Positions 33,361 through 43,190 of a stretch of DNA of 64,000 nucleotides are shown here, piece by piece. This DNA is from Parvicella sp964387945 (GTDB lineage Bacteria > Bacteroidota > Bacteroidia > Flavobacteriales_D > Parvicellaceae), in NCBI GenBank assembly GCA_964387945.1, contig CAYLYX010000015.1, positions 3,639 through 67,638 of the forward strand, written 5' to 3'. The stretch's first letter is position 1. Each line of letters starts with the position of its first letter. A program made the translations under genes and the position numbers. The notes below the pieces were generated by a model. That model was not told where the DNA came from, did not search any database, and worked only from the letters and a program-made list of their open reading frames with translations.

Positions 33361-33394
33361 AAAAAAGCGTCACCCACAGAAGTGAATGACGCTT
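33361..33394 (-). terminator. intrinsic terminator after pckA
   Basis: Minus-strand hairpin: AAGCGTCA/TGACGCTT (33365-33372 with 33387-33394), loop of 14 bases, followed by a U run (plus-strand A run at 33361-33366). It separates pckA from the phosphatase gene. Confidence 0.8.
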
Positions 33395-33413
33395 GATTTG
33401 TAATCAGTTCAAA

Positions 33414-35027
33414 TTAAGCTGTAGCATTAACTTTTGGTGCAGCATTCAAGATTTCTTCGCTTGCGTTACTTGCAAATTGAGCGAAGTTATTGACGAATTT
33501 TTGTGCTAGCGAGTTTGCTGTTTCGTCATATGCCGCTTTATCTTGCCACGTATTTCTTGGATGAAGAACATCGTTAGGAACGTTCGGACAATCATTTGGC
33601 ATAGACAATCCAAATACATCGTGTTCTGTGTATTCCACGTTATCAAGTTGTCCTTCTAGGGCAGCTGTGATCATCGCTCTAGTATAAGAAAGTTTCATTC
33701 TGCTTCCCACACCATATGAACCTCCAGACCAACCTGTGTTGATCAACCATACGTTCACATTTCCTTCCGTCATTTTCTTTCCAAGCATTTCTGCATATTT
33801 GGTTGGGTGAAGTGGTAAGAAAGGAGCACCAAAACAAGCTGAGAAAGCTGTTTTTGGTTCCGTAATACCAGCTTCCGTTCCAGCCACTTTTGCTGTGTAT
33901 CCAGAAATGAAATGATACATTGCCTGCCCTTTCGTCAATTTTGAGATGGGAGGTAAAACACCATAAGCATCACAGGTTAAAAAGAAGATGTTTTTGGGGG
34001 CAGAACCCTTACTTCCTTCTGCAATATTGTCGATGTGATAAATGGGGTAACTTACACGTGTGTTCTCCGTTTTTGACTTATCTTCAAAGTCAACCGTAGA
34101 AGTTCCCTCGTAGAAGTTAATGTTCTCTAAAATGGCGCCAAACTTAATGGCACCCCAAATTTGAGGCTCCTTCTCTGCCGAAAGGTCAATACATTTAGCG
34201 TAACAACCTCCTTCAAAGTTAAACACTGAGTCTCCAGACCATCCGTGCTCATCATCACCAATTAATTTTCTTTTAGGGTCTGCACTAAGTGTCGTTTTTC
34301 CCGTTCCAGAAAGACCAAAGAAAACAGCAGTATCTCCTGCTTCACCAATGTTAGCAGAGCAATGCATTGACAATACATTTTTCTCATGCGGTAAGATAAA
34401 GTTAAGCACAGAGAAAATACCTTTCTTAATTTCTCCCGTGTACCCTGTTCCTCCAATAATGATCTTTTTGTCTGTGAAATTAATGATGGCAAAATTGTGC
34501 TGTCTTGTTCCATCCATTTCTGGGTCTGCGTAGAACCCAGGAGCATTGATGATATGCCATTCAGGTTGAAAATCCTTTAACTCATCCTGTGTAGGTCTTA
34601 AGAACATATTGCTCGCAAACTGATTTGACCAGGGAAACTCATTGATTACCCGGATATTCAGTCTGTAGTTCTCATCTGCACAAGCATAAGCATCTCTTAC
34701 GTAAACGTCTTTATTTTGTAAATATGAAGTGATTTTTTCATAAAGCTTTTTGTAGTTCGCCACATCAAACTTGATGTTGATATCTCCCCACCATACTGCA
34801 TCTTTGGTTTTATCGTCCAAGACAATAAATCGATCCTTAGGAGATCGTCCTGTAAATTCTCCGGTGTCAATAGCCACCGCTCCAGTGTCTGCCAGAACTC
34901 CCATCCCGTTGATGATTGTTTCTTCCACTAATTCAGCCGGGGTAAGGTTCCAGAAAGCATTTGCTACGTTACCCAACCCTAACTCTTTAAGGTTTGAAGT
35001 GCTTGGTTTTAATCCAAATTCATTCAT
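33414..35027 (-). CDS. pckA: phosphoenolpyruvate carboxykinase (ATP)
   Basis: 537 residues from the ATG at 35027. Longer starts up to 35207 would overlap the divergent gene and add no family sequence. The enzyme converts oxaloacetate and ATP to phosphoenolpyruvate for gluconeogenesis. The kinase-1a P-loop FFGLSGTGKTTLSADP, the kinase-2 block GDDEHGWSGDSVFNFEGGCY and ATP-binding IGGTGYTGEIKKGIFSVLNF are complete. Its C-terminal half is standard. A -7 box at 35056-35063 and a strong terminator bound it as a single-gene unit. Confidence 0.97.
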   Translation of the reverse strand: MNEFGLKPSTSNLKELGLGNVANAFWNLTPAELVEETIINGMGVLADTGAVAIDTGEFTGRSPKDRFIVLDDKTKDAVWWGDINIKFDVANYKKLYEKITSYLQNKDVYVRDAYACADENYRLNIRVINEFPWSNQFASNMFLRPTQDELKDFQPEWHIINAPGFYADPEMDGTRQHNFAIINFTDKKIIIGGTGYTGEIKKGIFSVLNFILPHEKNVLSMHCSANIGEAGDTAVFFGLSGTGKTTLSADPKRKLIGDDEHGWSGDSVFNFEGGCYAKCIDLSAEKEPQIWGAIKFGAILENINFYEGTSTVDFEDKSKTENTRVSYPIYHIDNIAEGSKGSAPKNIFFLTCDAYGVLPPISKLTKGQAMYHFISGYTAKVAGTEAGITEPKTAFSACFGAPFLPLHPTKYAEMLGKKMTEGNVNVWLINTGWSGGSYGVGSRMKLSYTRAMITAALEGQLDNVEYTEHDVFGLSMPNDCPNVPNDVLHPRNTWQDKAAYDETANSLAQKFVNNFAQFASNASEEILNAAPKVNATA

Positions 35028-35055
35028 ATAAGTGTGTTTTGTAATTTCAGTTGTA

Positions 35056-35063
35056 CAAAAGTA
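35056..35063 (-). promoter_or_regulatory. pckA: candidate -7 element (TACTTTTG) for pckA
   Basis: TAnnTTTG match on the minus strand, 28 bases ahead of the pckA ATG. No -33 box at the usual distance. Confidence 0.4.
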
Positions 35064-35187
35064 AAGCAATTTCAAAGTTAATATTGCCTTAACAGACCGG
35101 TTTTTTCCACACATTTCCTTTAGATGTTTAAAACTTATGTCCAGTAATGGAATTTCAAAGACGAATAAATCGCGTAATTTGAAACAA

Positions 35188-36099
35188 ATGTTCAGAAAAC
35201 AGGTCAAAATACCACCTAATAGGGGAATGATAGATCATAGTACACAGCTGATTACCCTTGGATCATGCTTCAGCGAGTCAATCGGAGAAAAGTTAAAAAA
35301 TGCTCGGATGAACGTTCTTTTGAACCCTTTTGGTACCATTTTTCATCCACTCGCTTTGGCAAATGCGGTAAACGGATTGAACATGGATCAAACACTTTGG
35401 CGCGATAACTATTATTTTCATTGGCAATTGGGCGGAAGTTTTTTTAATGATACAGCGGCAGGTTTGCTTAAACAGGTGACAGAACTAAATGCTGATTTTC
35501 AACAACGGTTGGCAACTGCTGATGTTGTTGTGGTAACGTTTGGAACGGCTTGGGGATATGAACACAAGGAACTCAAAAGCGTAGTGGCTAATTGCCATAA
35601 GATGCCGCAAGAGTTGTTCGAAAAGAAGTTGTTTGGAGTGGAAGAAATACTAGTTGAATGGAAAAATATTGTATCTAACCTTCAACATGTGCATTGGGTG
35701 TTTACCGTGAGTCCAGTTCGTCATTGGAAGGATGGTGTAAGAGAGAATAATGTTTCCAAAGGGATTTTGCATCAGGTGGTTCATGAATTATTAAAAGAAC
35801 AAAACGTTTCTTATTTTCCCGCTTATGAACTTTTGTTGGATGAGCTGCGAGACTACCGCTTTTACAAGGGTGATTACCTGCATCCGAGTGATGAGGCAGT
35901 TGCTTATATCTGGCAACGACTGGGTGAAACCTGTTTTTCACCAAAGACGCAAGATTTGGTGGTAAAAATTGAGCACTTGGAAGTGGCTAAGAACCATCGT
36001 TTGATGTATCCAGCATCTGAAGAGCGTAAGAAATTCTTGAAGAACCTTGAATCGCAAGAAGCAGAAGTTCAGGAATTACTTAGCAAATACCTAACTTAA
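35188..36099 (+). CDS. GSCFA domain protein
   Basis: 303 residues from the ATG at 35188. An upstream ATG at 35137 would add 17 residues unlike the family. The defining block is TQLITLGSCFSESIGEKLKN, followed by NPFGTIFHPLAL. TVSPVRHWKDGVRENN, DELRDYRFYKGDYLHPSDEA and a C-terminal tail match GSCFA family proteins, which look like SGNH-type esterases (GSCF Ser near the N-terminus, DxxH near the end). No substrate is known. It converges on and overlaps the aldehyde dehydrogenase by 20 bases. Confidence 0.88.
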   Translation: MFRKQVKIPPNRGMIDHSTQLITLGSCFSESIGEKLKNARMNVLLNPFGTIFHPLALANAVNGLNMDQTLWRDNYYFHWQLGGSFFNDTAAGLLKQVTELNADFQQRLATADVVVVTFGTAWGYEHKELKSVVANCHKMPQELFEKKLFGVEEILVEWKNIVSNLQHVHWVFTVSPVRHWKDGVRENNVSKGILHQVVHELLKEQNVSYFPAYELLLDELRDYRFYKGDYLHPSDEAVAYIWQRLGETCFSPKTQDLVVKIEHLEVAKNHRLMYPASEERKKFLKNLESQEAEVQELLSKYLT

Positions 36100-37438
36100 G
36101 TTCGGTCATTTCTTCAATGGCGTATTGAATCCCCTCGCGCCCAAAACCAGAGTCTTTGATGCCACCATATGGCATTTCATCTCTTCTAAAACCTGGAACT
36201 CCGTTGAAGATAACCCCACCCACCTCTAGTTGATTGAATAGCACTTCTTGAACTTCTGGGTTATCCGCAAAAATACCGGCTTGTAATCCATATTTACTGT
36301 CGTTAATTTGTCGAGCAGCTTCGTGATGATCTACAACTTTTTGCAACACCGCAACTGGTCCAAATGCTTCTTCTTGAAATACATTGGCTTGCGTATCTCC
36401 ACCCTCCAGAAGAGTAGGTGCTAAAAGCGGAGGTGCAGTTGATAGGGGTGAACCTCCTACTAACAGATTTGCACCACCTTTTACGGCCTCGTTAATCCAG
36501 TTTGTTAACCTTTCGAGGTGAACTTGATCAATGAGTGGCCCGTTGAGCACATTGTCCATGGGATTTCCAGAGGAAGTGTTTTCAAAGGCCTGAATCAGCT
36601 CCGCTTTGAAGGTGTCGTAAATCGCTCCATGTACATAGATGCGCTGTGTGGAAATGCAAATTTGACCGGCATACAAAATGCACGAATCAGCAATTGTTTT
36701 AGCAAGGTCTTCTTGAGAAGCTGACCTGTCTACATAAACCGCAGCATTTCCTCCTAACTCCAGAATGACTTTCTTTTTGGGAATGAGCGATTTGATGTGC
36801 CATCCCACTTGATCTGATCCGGTAAACGAGATTATTTTGGTGTTTGGATGTTTGACGATGTACTCCGCATCCTCGTTAGAACTATGGATAACCGTTACCA
36901 ATCCGCTAGGCAGATTTTTGTTGACCTCATGAATCAAAAAATCCAGACTGAGTGGGGTAAAGGGAGAGGGTTTGATTAAAATGGTATTGCCTGAAGCAAT
37001 GGCTGGAATAATTTTGTGAAGTGCCAGGTTTAACGGGAAGTTGAACGGACTAATTCCAAACACCACTCCCACAGGAAAACGTTGAACAAAAGCATCGTTA
37101 AAAGGTGTTGAGTTCAAGTCTACTGAAATGGATTGTCGACTCAAATGCTCAAAATATTGCAACCCCAATTGTGCGGTCCGGATGCATCGATCCAGTTCTG
37201 ATTTTGCATAGAACAGCGGTTTTCCAGCCTCTTTGACGATAAGTTCGGTTAAGTAATCTCGGTTTTTTTGTAGCGCCTTTACAATCTCTTGGATGTATTC
37301 AGTTCGCAAGGTCACTGGGGATTTTTGGTAAGTAGCGAAAAGGGTAGTCGCTTCTTCAATTTTTTGGTCAATTGTATCACGATTGTCTAGCACGATTTCT
37401 CCAATAATTTGTGCTGAATACTTATCATTAATCTCCAT
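36080..37438 (-). CDS. aldehyde dehydrogenase family protein
   Basis: 452-residue NAD(P)-dependent dehydrogenase. The cofactor region FTGSDQVGWHIKS, the general base in LELGGNAAVYVD, and the catalytic cysteine in AGQICISTQR are all in place; the end motif is PYGGIKDSGFGREG. It lacks a few N-terminal residues relative to typical 480-500 residue members but is otherwise complete. It resembles the succinate-semialdehyde or glyceraldehyde-3-phosphate (non-phosphorylating) branches; the substrate is not determined. Confidence 0.93.
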   Translation of the reverse strand: MEINDKYSAQIIGEIVLDNRDTIDQKIEEATTLFATYQKSPVTLRTEYIQEIVKALQKNRDYLTELIVKEAGKPLFYAKSELDRCIRTAQLGLQYFEHLSRQSISVDLNSTPFNDAFVQRFPVGVVFGISPFNFPLNLALHKIIPAIASGNTILIKPSPFTPLSLDFLIHEVNKNLPSGLVTVIHSSNEDAEYIVKHPNTKIISFTGSDQVGWHIKSLIPKKKVILELGGNAAVYVDRSASQEDLAKTIADSCILYAGQICISTQRIYVHGAIYDTFKAELIQAFENTSSGNPMDNVLNGPLIDQVHLERLTNWINEAVKGGANLLVGGSPLSTAPPLLAPTLLEGGDTQANVFQEEAFGPVAVLQKVVDHHEAARQINDSKYGLQAGIFADNPEVQEVLFNQLEVGGVIFNGVPGFRRDEMPYGGIKDSGFGREGIQYAIEEMTELKLGIC

Positions 37439-37493
37439 AGTTGATCAGAATCATTATTTTTACTTCGATAACTCCCTAAAGTTATTCAACAGA

Positions 37494-39233
37494 ATGGTTA
37501 AGCGGTCGTTTCTACTTATATTTTTGGTTCTTGCGGTAGGTTTTTCTCGTGCCCAGTCTAAAGCTGAAATAAAGGAGCTCTGTGTATTGGGGTATAATGA
37601 GATCATTGGCGACCTGGATGGCAAAAAGGTTGAATTCGAGCAAGCCCTTATTGCAGCAGAAAACTTTGGGATGCACAGTGAAGTAGCGCGTATTCAGGAA
37701 CGACTAGCGCTAATTAATCACTATTTGCATGATTTTGAAAAGGCTTTGGAATACAGTCTAAGTGCAGTGACCTATTACGAATCACAAGGAGATTATAAGA
37801 AAGTAGCGAACCTCTACACCGATCTTGGATATTCCATAAAGCATGTTCAGTTGGACAGAAGTATTGAATATTTTAGGGCAGCACTTCGCATTTCCAAATC
37901 GTATGATATGGGGCTGGATATGGCAAAGTTCTACAATAACTACGGAAGTTTGATGGGAATGTCTGGTAAGCTGGATAGTGCGCTATACTACCATCTACAG
38001 TCGTTGGAGGTGTGCTATGAATACAATGATTCGTTGGGGATGCCCTACAGTATGAATAACGCGGCAGTAGTTTACAGTCAATTAGGAATGTTTGAAGAGG
38101 CTTTTGAGTTGATGGATCAGAGTGATGCTATTCGAAAATTAGAGAACAATGACCTCAGTTGGGCAGATAACTTGGCTTATCGAGCAGATCTTTATTTTGA
38201 ACAAGGAAATTACGATAGCGCAGCGGTTTATTATGAGCAAGCTTTGGATTTATCTCAGTCCGCCAGGTTTGTGAACTTGATTACCTTTTCACTGGAAAGA
38301 CTTTCGGCATGTTATGAAAGAATGAATAATGCCGAACAAGCCATGTATTATTATAAGCAGCTCAACGAGCACAAGGACAGTCTCGTTTCGGCAGAGACCA
38401 ATTCGGCAATTGCAGCACTTCAGGAAGAGTTTAATGCGGCAGAAAAAGAGAAGAAAATTGTTCAGCAATCGCTTGAATTGGAACGTCAACAAAAGCGAGA
38501 GTTGTACATTACGTTTGGTATTGTAGGTTTGTTTGGTATCGCTGCCTGGGTCGTGTTTTTTCAAATTAGACGAAGAAGAACCGAACGTCTAAAAATGCAG
38601 CATGCTCAGGAGATGGAAAGAGCTGCTCTGGAAAAAGCATTTGTAGAAGAAAAGCTACGAATTGGAAGAGAATTACATGATAATATTGGAGCTCAATTGA
38701 CTTTCATGATAAGTTCTGTCGATAACCTTTCTTATGTGGAAAAGGAGGAGAAGGTATTATCGAGGTTAAACCGAATCAGCAGTTTTGGAAGGCAGACCAT
38801 GCAAGAATTACGTGCCACCATATGGGCGATGAAGCATGATGGAGGAACACTCGATGACTTAATCTTGAAAGTAAATGAACTTAAACGATCCGTTCAGGAT
38901 GTGATTACCGTTAAGGTAAGAAGTGATTTGAAGTCAGAACAGCACCTCAATGCGTTAGAGTTATTGAACCTTTATCGGATTGTGCAGGAGTTTGTGCAAA
39001 ATACCATCAAATATGCCGAAGCGACAGAAGTAAGCGTAACTTTTACAAGAGAAAAGGATAGTTTTCTTCTTACTATTGCTGATAATGGTATTGGCTTTGA
39101 CGTGAAGGAACATCAGTTTTCGGGCAATGGTTTAGGAAATATGCAGAAGAGGTGTGAGGAATGTGCAGGGCAATTTGCGATACATTCTAATAAAAATGGA
39201 ACACAGTTAACCTGCAAGATACCTTCTGAATAG
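37494..39233 (+). CDS. TPR-containing sensor histidine kinase (NarL-type, HisKA_3)
   Basis: 579 residues from the ATG at 37494, which is preferred over upstream starts because a signal peptide follows directly (KRSFLLIFLVLAVGFSRAQ). The periplasmic part holds several TPR units (about 60-310), then a coiled segment, one membrane helix (about 340-360), and the kinase core with the phospho-acceptor GRELHDNIGAQLTF (His) and N/G boxes EFVQNTIKYAEA, IADNGIGFD, GNGLGNMQKR. The cognate LuxR-type regulator follows after 73 bases. TPR sensors of this kind are a common Bacteroidota two-component form; the signal is unknown. Confidence 0.93.
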   Translation: MVKRSFLLIFLVLAVGFSRAQSKAEIKELCVLGYNEIIGDLDGKKVEFEQALIAAENFGMHSEVARIQERLALINHYLHDFEKALEYSLSAVTYYESQGDYKKVANLYTDLGYSIKHVQLDRSIEYFRAALRISKSYDMGLDMAKFYNNYGSLMGMSGKLDSALYYHLQSLEVCYEYNDSLGMPYSMNNAAVVYSQLGMFEEAFELMDQSDAIRKLENNDLSWADNLAYRADLYFEQGNYDSAAVYYEQALDLSQSARFVNLITFSLERLSACYERMNNAEQAMYYYKQLNEHKDSLVSAETNSAIAALQEEFNAAEKEKKIVQQSLELERQQKRELYITFGIVGLFGIAAWVVFFQIRRRRTERLKMQHAQEMERAALEKAFVEEKLRIGRELHDNIGAQLTFMISSVDNLSYVEKEEKVLSRLNRISSFGRQTMQELRATIWAMKHDGGTLDDLILKVNELKRSVQDVITVKVRSDLKSEQHLNALELLNLYRIVQEFVQNTIKYAEATEVSVTFTREKDSFLLTIADNGIGFDVKEHQFSGNGLGNMQKRCEECAGQFAIHSNKNGTQLTCKIPSE

Positions 39234-39306
39234 AATACGAAGAGTTACGTAGAACAGGTGCTTTACGATCACCTACATTTGTATAGAATAAATAAGTAAG
39301 TAAGTC

Positions 39307-39957
39307 ATGATAAAAGTAGCAGTAGCCGAGGATAACGATTTTTTAGCAGAGTCCATCAAAGAGAAACTATCCCTGTTTGAGGGAGAAGTGAAATACAAGT
39401 TTAGAGGCAGGAATGGGAGTCATTTGTTGGCGATGCTAGAAAGCGATGCGAACTTGGATTTGATCCTTATGGACATTGAAATGCCGATGATGAATGGTAT
39501 TGATGCCACCGAGTTGGTAAAGACAAAATACCCGCACATAAAAGTGGTCATGCTTACCGTGTTTGATGACGAAGAAAATATTTTCAATGCAATTCGTGCC
39601 GGAGCTGATGGTTACTTGCTGAAAGATGAATCTCCGAAGGCTGTTTTTGAAGGGATTCAGGAAATCATGAATGGGGGTGCTCCAATGTCTCCTGCAATTG
39701 CAGCAAAGACCCTTAAACTGTTGAGAAATCCATTGATGGAGACTCCAAGTGTTTCAGCAGAGGACTATGAATTAACCAAACGCGAGGTTCAGGTATTGGA
39801 ACAATTGTGTACAGGGCTTGATTATAAATCCATTGGTGAGAACCTGAATATTAGTTCAGGTACGGTAAGAAAACATATAGAGAATATTTATAGTAAACTA
39901 CACGTAAACAATAAGGTTGAAGCGATCAACAAGGCCAATAAAGAACGCTTAGTTTGA
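39307..39957 (+). CDS. LuxR/NarL-family response regulator
   Basis: 216 residues. The receiver domain has the acidic pocket VAEDND, the phospho-acceptor Asp56 in LILMDIEMP and the Lys in LLKDESP. The output domain is a LuxR helix-turn-helix (LTKREVQVLEQLCTGLDYKS, then SGTVRKHIENIYSKLHV). It should be phosphorylated by the TPR histidine kinase upstream. It converges on the S9 peptidase gene, with three bases between stops. Confidence 0.95.
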   Translation: MIKVAVAEDNDFLAESIKEKLSLFEGEVKYKFRGRNGSHLLAMLESDANLDLILMDIEMPMMNGIDATELVKTKYPHIKVVMLTVFDDEENIFNAIRAGADGYLLKDESPKAVFEGIQEIMNGGAPMSPAIAAKTLKLLRNPLMETPSVSAEDYELTKREVQVLEQLCTGLDYKSIGENLNISSGTVRKHIENIYSKLHVNNKVEAINKANKERLV

Positions 39958-39960
39958 AGG

Positions 39961-42099
39961 TTACTGAGTAATTCCTTCAAGCATAAACATAAAGGCATAT
40001 TCTCTAGCCACTTCTTTCAGGTATTCAAATCTACCACTCGCTCCACCGTGTCCAGCACTCATATTTGTGTGTAGCAAAACCAAATCATTATCCGTCTTTA
40101 ACGCACGCAATTTAGCTACCCATTTTGCTGGCTCCCAGTATTGCACTTGTGAATCATGAAATCCGGTAGTGATCAACATGTTGGTATAATCCTGAGCCGT
40201 TACCTGATCATAAGGAGAATAACTCAACATGTAGTCATAGTACTTTTTTTCGTTCGGATTTCCCCATTCATCATACTCTCCAGTAGTCAACGGAATAGAT
40301 TCATCCAGCATGGTAGTAACCACATCCACAAAGGGTACTTGAGCAATAATCCCATTGTAGAGATCAGGACGTTCGTTTGAAACAACACCCATCAACAAGC
40401 CTCCTGCAGATCCACCCATTGCGTAGCAGTGCTTTGCAGATGTATAGCCTTGTTCAATCAGGAATTCCGTACAATCAATAAAATCGTAGAAAGTGTTCCA
40501 CTTTTTAAGGAGCTTGCCATCTTCGTACCACGGTCTTCCCAATTCTTGTCCACCACGAATGTGAGCAATGGCAAAGACAAATCCTCGGTCTAATAAACTG
40601 ATTCTGGAGTTGCTAAAGTAGGGGTCTTCACTACTTCCATAACTTCCGTAAGCATATTGTAAAAGTGGTGTGTTTGGACCTAATTCTGTCGAGTTTTTGT
40701 AGACAATTGAAATTGGAACTTTCACGCCATCACGAGCGGTCGCCCAAAGTCTTTTGGAAGTGTATTGACTTGGATCAAAACCACCTACAATTTCTTGTTG
40801 TTTTAAGATGGTCTGTTCTTTTGTTTTTAAATCAAACTCAAAAGTAGTACCAGGAGTCGTAAGTGATGAATACCAGAACTTTAACTTAGAAGTTGCGTAT
40901 TCTGTATTCCCGCTGGTATAAACTACGTACGATTCATCATAAAAAGGCACGAAGAAATCATCTTGTCCGTTTGAAGGAATGACTCTCAATTGAACAAGTC
41001 CCTCATTTCTCTCCTCTACTACAAGGTAGTCTTCTAGCACTGTCATGTACTCAATCAATACCTCTTCTCGATGAGGAATAAGGGGTTGCCAACAAGAAGC
41101 CTCGGTACAACCCACTTTTGCCGTCATGATTTGGAAATTGATCGCCTTGTCTTTATTCGTTAGAACATAAAAAATATCATCCTTTGCATGATAAACAGAA
41201 TATTCCAGTCCTTTTGTTCTGGGGTGGAATACCTTGAATTTGCCATTCGGATCAGAAGAGGACAAGATTTGCGTTTCAGTTGTAAGTGTTGAATAGCTTT
41301 CGATCATGATGTAATCATCCGATTTGGATCGGAACACATAGGTAGAGTAGGTGTCATCAGCTTCAAAGAACACTTGTTCATCCTCAGAAGCCAGTTGTCC
41401 TAATTGATGCTTCATTACTTTGTCTGATCTCAGCGTTTGAGGATTTTGGGCACTGTAAAAAAGTGTTTGGTTATCATCCGCCCAAGCCAAACTTCCATCT
41501 CCATGTTGTAGAACTTCTGGGTAAATCTCTCCCGTTGCAAGATTCTTGATTTGGATATCGTATAACCTCCTGGAAAGCGTGTCAATGGAGAACGCCATCA
41601 ATTCATTATTCGGACTGATTTCATACCCACCAATATCAAAATACTCATAACCTTTGGCAAGTTCATTACCATCCAGCAAGATTTCCTCTTGCGAGAAATC
41701 AGCGTCTTTTGAGCGCACATAGATCGGGTATTCACCACCTTCTATCGTCTTTGTTTTGTAGTAATAACCATTTCTAAAAATCGGAACACTTTCATCTTGC
41801 TCTTTAATGCGACCTTTTATTTCTGAATAGAGATTCTTTTGCAGGCTTTCAGTGGCTTTCATTTGAGCAGAGGTGTAATCGTTCTCTGCTTCCAGGTAAG
41901 TCTTTACCTCTGGGTTTTCTCTGTCATTGAGCCAATAGTAATTGTCAATTCGTTCATCCCCATGCATGGTCAGGGTGTGTGGTTCTATTTTGCAAACCGG
42001 TGCCGTCATTGTTTCAGTATTAGTGGTGCTGTTCTCTTCGTTAGTGGAATTGCAACTCCACAGTAACAAAGCAAGAGGTAGGATAAGTATGTTTTTCAT
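39961..42099 (-). CDS. ptrB: oligopeptidase B-like S9 peptidase, lipoprotein
   Basis: 712 residues. A lipoprotein signal (LPLALLLWSCNS, Cys about 16) anchors it in the envelope, unlike cytoplasmic oligopeptidase B. A beta-propeller (about 90-430) is followed by an alpha/beta-hydrolase with IAHIRGGQELGRPWYEDGK, the nucleophile elbow CYAMGGSAGGLLMG, TGFHDSQVQYWEP and NMSAGHGGASGR for Ser, Asp and His. It should cut short peptides after basic residues. A -7 box at 42116-42123 precedes it. Confidence 0.94.
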   Translation of the reverse strand: MKNILILPLALLLWSCNSTNEENSTTNTETMTAPVCKIEPHTLTMHGDERIDNYYWLNDRENPEVKTYLEAENDYTSAQMKATESLQKNLYSEIKGRIKEQDESVPIFRNGYYYKTKTIEGGEYPIYVRSKDADFSQEEILLDGNELAKGYEYFDIGGYEISPNNELMAFSIDTLSRRLYDIQIKNLATGEIYPEVLQHGDGSLAWADDNQTLFYSAQNPQTLRSDKVMKHQLGQLASEDEQVFFEADDTYSTYVFRSKSDDYIMIESYSTLTTETQILSSSDPNGKFKVFHPRTKGLEYSVYHAKDDIFYVLTNKDKAINFQIMTAKVGCTEASCWQPLIPHREEVLIEYMTVLEDYLVVEERNEGLVQLRVIPSNGQDDFFVPFYDESYVVYTSGNTEYATSKLKFWYSSLTTPGTTFEFDLKTKEQTILKQQEIVGGFDPSQYTSKRLWATARDGVKVPISIVYKNSTELGPNTPLLQYAYGSYGSSEDPYFSNSRISLLDRGFVFAIAHIRGGQELGRPWYEDGKLLKKWNTFYDFIDCTEFLIEQGYTSAKHCYAMGGSAGGLLMGVVSNERPDLYNGIIAQVPFVDVVTTMLDESIPLTTGEYDEWGNPNEKKYYDYMLSYSPYDQVTAQDYTNMLITTGFHDSQVQYWEPAKWVAKLRALKTDNDLVLLHTNMSAGHGGASGRFEYLKEVAREYAFMFMLEGITQ

Positions 42100-42115
42100 A
42101 GTTAAAGAATTGCGA

Positions 42116-42123
42116 CAAATATA
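42116..42123 (-). promoter_or_regulatory. candidate -7 element (TATATTTG) for the S9 peptidase gene
   Basis: TAnnTTTG match on the minus strand, 16 bases ahead of the ATG at 42099; no -33 TTTG was found. Confidence 0.4.
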
Positions 42124-42144
42124 GGTATTCCCACAATGACATAA

Positions 42145-43083
42145 TTACGTCAACCCAATTATCTCTAGGTCTTTATTAGCATATGCTGAAGTAGAGAGGT
42201 GCTTGTTGACGGAGAGAGAAATAAGTTCGGTAAGCAAAGCAATGGTTTTGGGGTTAACAACTTTACGGTAAGAAACAATACTCACCTCACGAACAGGGAT
42301 TGGCTTGTTAAATTTGCTGAGTTTCTTTTTTCTTTTTTGAGGCAAATCAAGACAGTAAAGTTCAGGAAGCAGCGTTAATCCTCCAAACTTATCCGTAATG
42401 TTGATCAGTGTCTCAAAAGAATTGGCTTCCAAATGAAGTTTGGATTCATCCAATTGTTTTTCCTGCAATTCGCATAGCGTTACCGACTGATTTCTGAAAC
42501 AATGACCTTCCTCCAATAGCCAAACTTCTTTGTCTTTTACCTCCTTTGTTGTTATGTAGTCTTTTGAAGGATTTTCCAAGCCGTAGACGAGCATGGGCTC
42601 ATAATACAGAATGTATTCTTCGATCGTCTCATTTTGTAAGGGCGTGGACAGGATTCCCAGGTCAATTTTATCCAGTGCCAATTGATGAACAATTTCTTCG
42701 GTCGTTATTTCAGCAATTTCTAACTTCAAATCGGGATAGGTTGTCATTATTTCGGGTAGTACTAAAGGAAGAAGTGATGAAGCAATGGTAGGGATAATGC
42801 CAATACGAAGTGTGCCGGATAAAGTAACTTTCTGATCTTGAATGTCCATGATCTCAGCTTGTAAGTTTAAAATAGCTCTGGCCTTTTCAATAAACTGCAG
42901 CCCTTGATCAGTCGTTTTAATCGGTTTTCGAGATCGGTCGAAAATTAGAAAGCCAATCTCTTCTTCTAATTTTTTAATCATTGCGCTAAGCGTGGCCTGT
43001 GTGATGTGGCAACTCTCTGCTGCCAGACCAAAGTGCTGATGACGGTGAACGGCTAGTACGTAGGATAACTGTTGAAAATTCAT
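42145..43083 (-). CDS. oxyR: LysR family peroxide sensor OxyR
   Basis: 312 residues. N-terminal winged helix (MNFQQLSYVLAVHRHQHFGL, TQATLSAMIKKLEEEIG), then the LysR effector domain. The redox pair is Cys195 and Cys204 in EGHCFRNQSVTLC, nine residues apart exactly as Cys199 and Cys208 of E. coli OxyR, so disulfide switching by peroxide is expected. It is divergent from ahpC with 107 bases between them, the classic position for a regulator controlling its neighbour. Confidence 0.95.
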   Translation of the reverse strand: MNFQQLSYVLAVHRHQHFGLAAESCHITQATLSAMIKKLEEEIGFLIFDRSRKPIKTTDQGLQFIEKARAILNLQAEIMDIQDQKVTLSGTLRIGIIPTIASSLLPLVLPEIMTTYPDLKLEIAEITTEEIVHQLALDKIDLGILSTPLQNETIEEYILYYEPMLVYGLENPSKDYITTKEVKDKEVWLLEEGHCFRNQSVTLCELQEKQLDESKLHLEANSFETLINITDKFGGLTLLPELYCLDLPQKRKKKLSKFNKPIPVREVSIVSYRKVVNPKTIALLTELISLSVNKHLSTSAYANKDLEIIGLT

Positions 43084-43099
43084 GATAGATATTACCTAA

Positions 43100-43107
43100 C
43101 AAAGATA
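43100..43107 (-). promoter_or_regulatory. oxyR: candidate -7 element (TATCTTTG) for oxyR
   Basis: TAnnTTTG match on the minus strand, 16 bases ahead of the oxyR ATG. It lies beside the ahpC promoter, so one bound OxyR could influence both. Confidence 0.5.
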
Positions 43108-43119
43108 TAGAAATTATCG

Positions 43120-43151
43120 TTTGTATCTATGTTTTGGTCGGGGTACATTTG
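43120..43151 (+). promoter_or_regulatory. ahpC: promoter TTTG-N20-TACATTTG for ahpC operon
   Basis: TTTG at 43120-43123 and TACATTTG at 43144-43151. The ahpC ATG is at 43191, so the leader is about 35 bases. It lies in the short region shared with divergent oxyR, the likely OxyR target. Confidence 0.65.
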
Positions 43152-43190
43152 TATTGTTAAGAAATTGGAAACAAAAAAAGAAAATTTATT

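Noticed and set aside
35028..35207. N-terminal extension of pckA by 60 residues
   Set aside because: The extension is unlike the PEPCK family and overlaps the divergent GSCFA gene. MNEFGLKPSTS at 35027 is the normal start, and a -7 box lies at 35056-35063.
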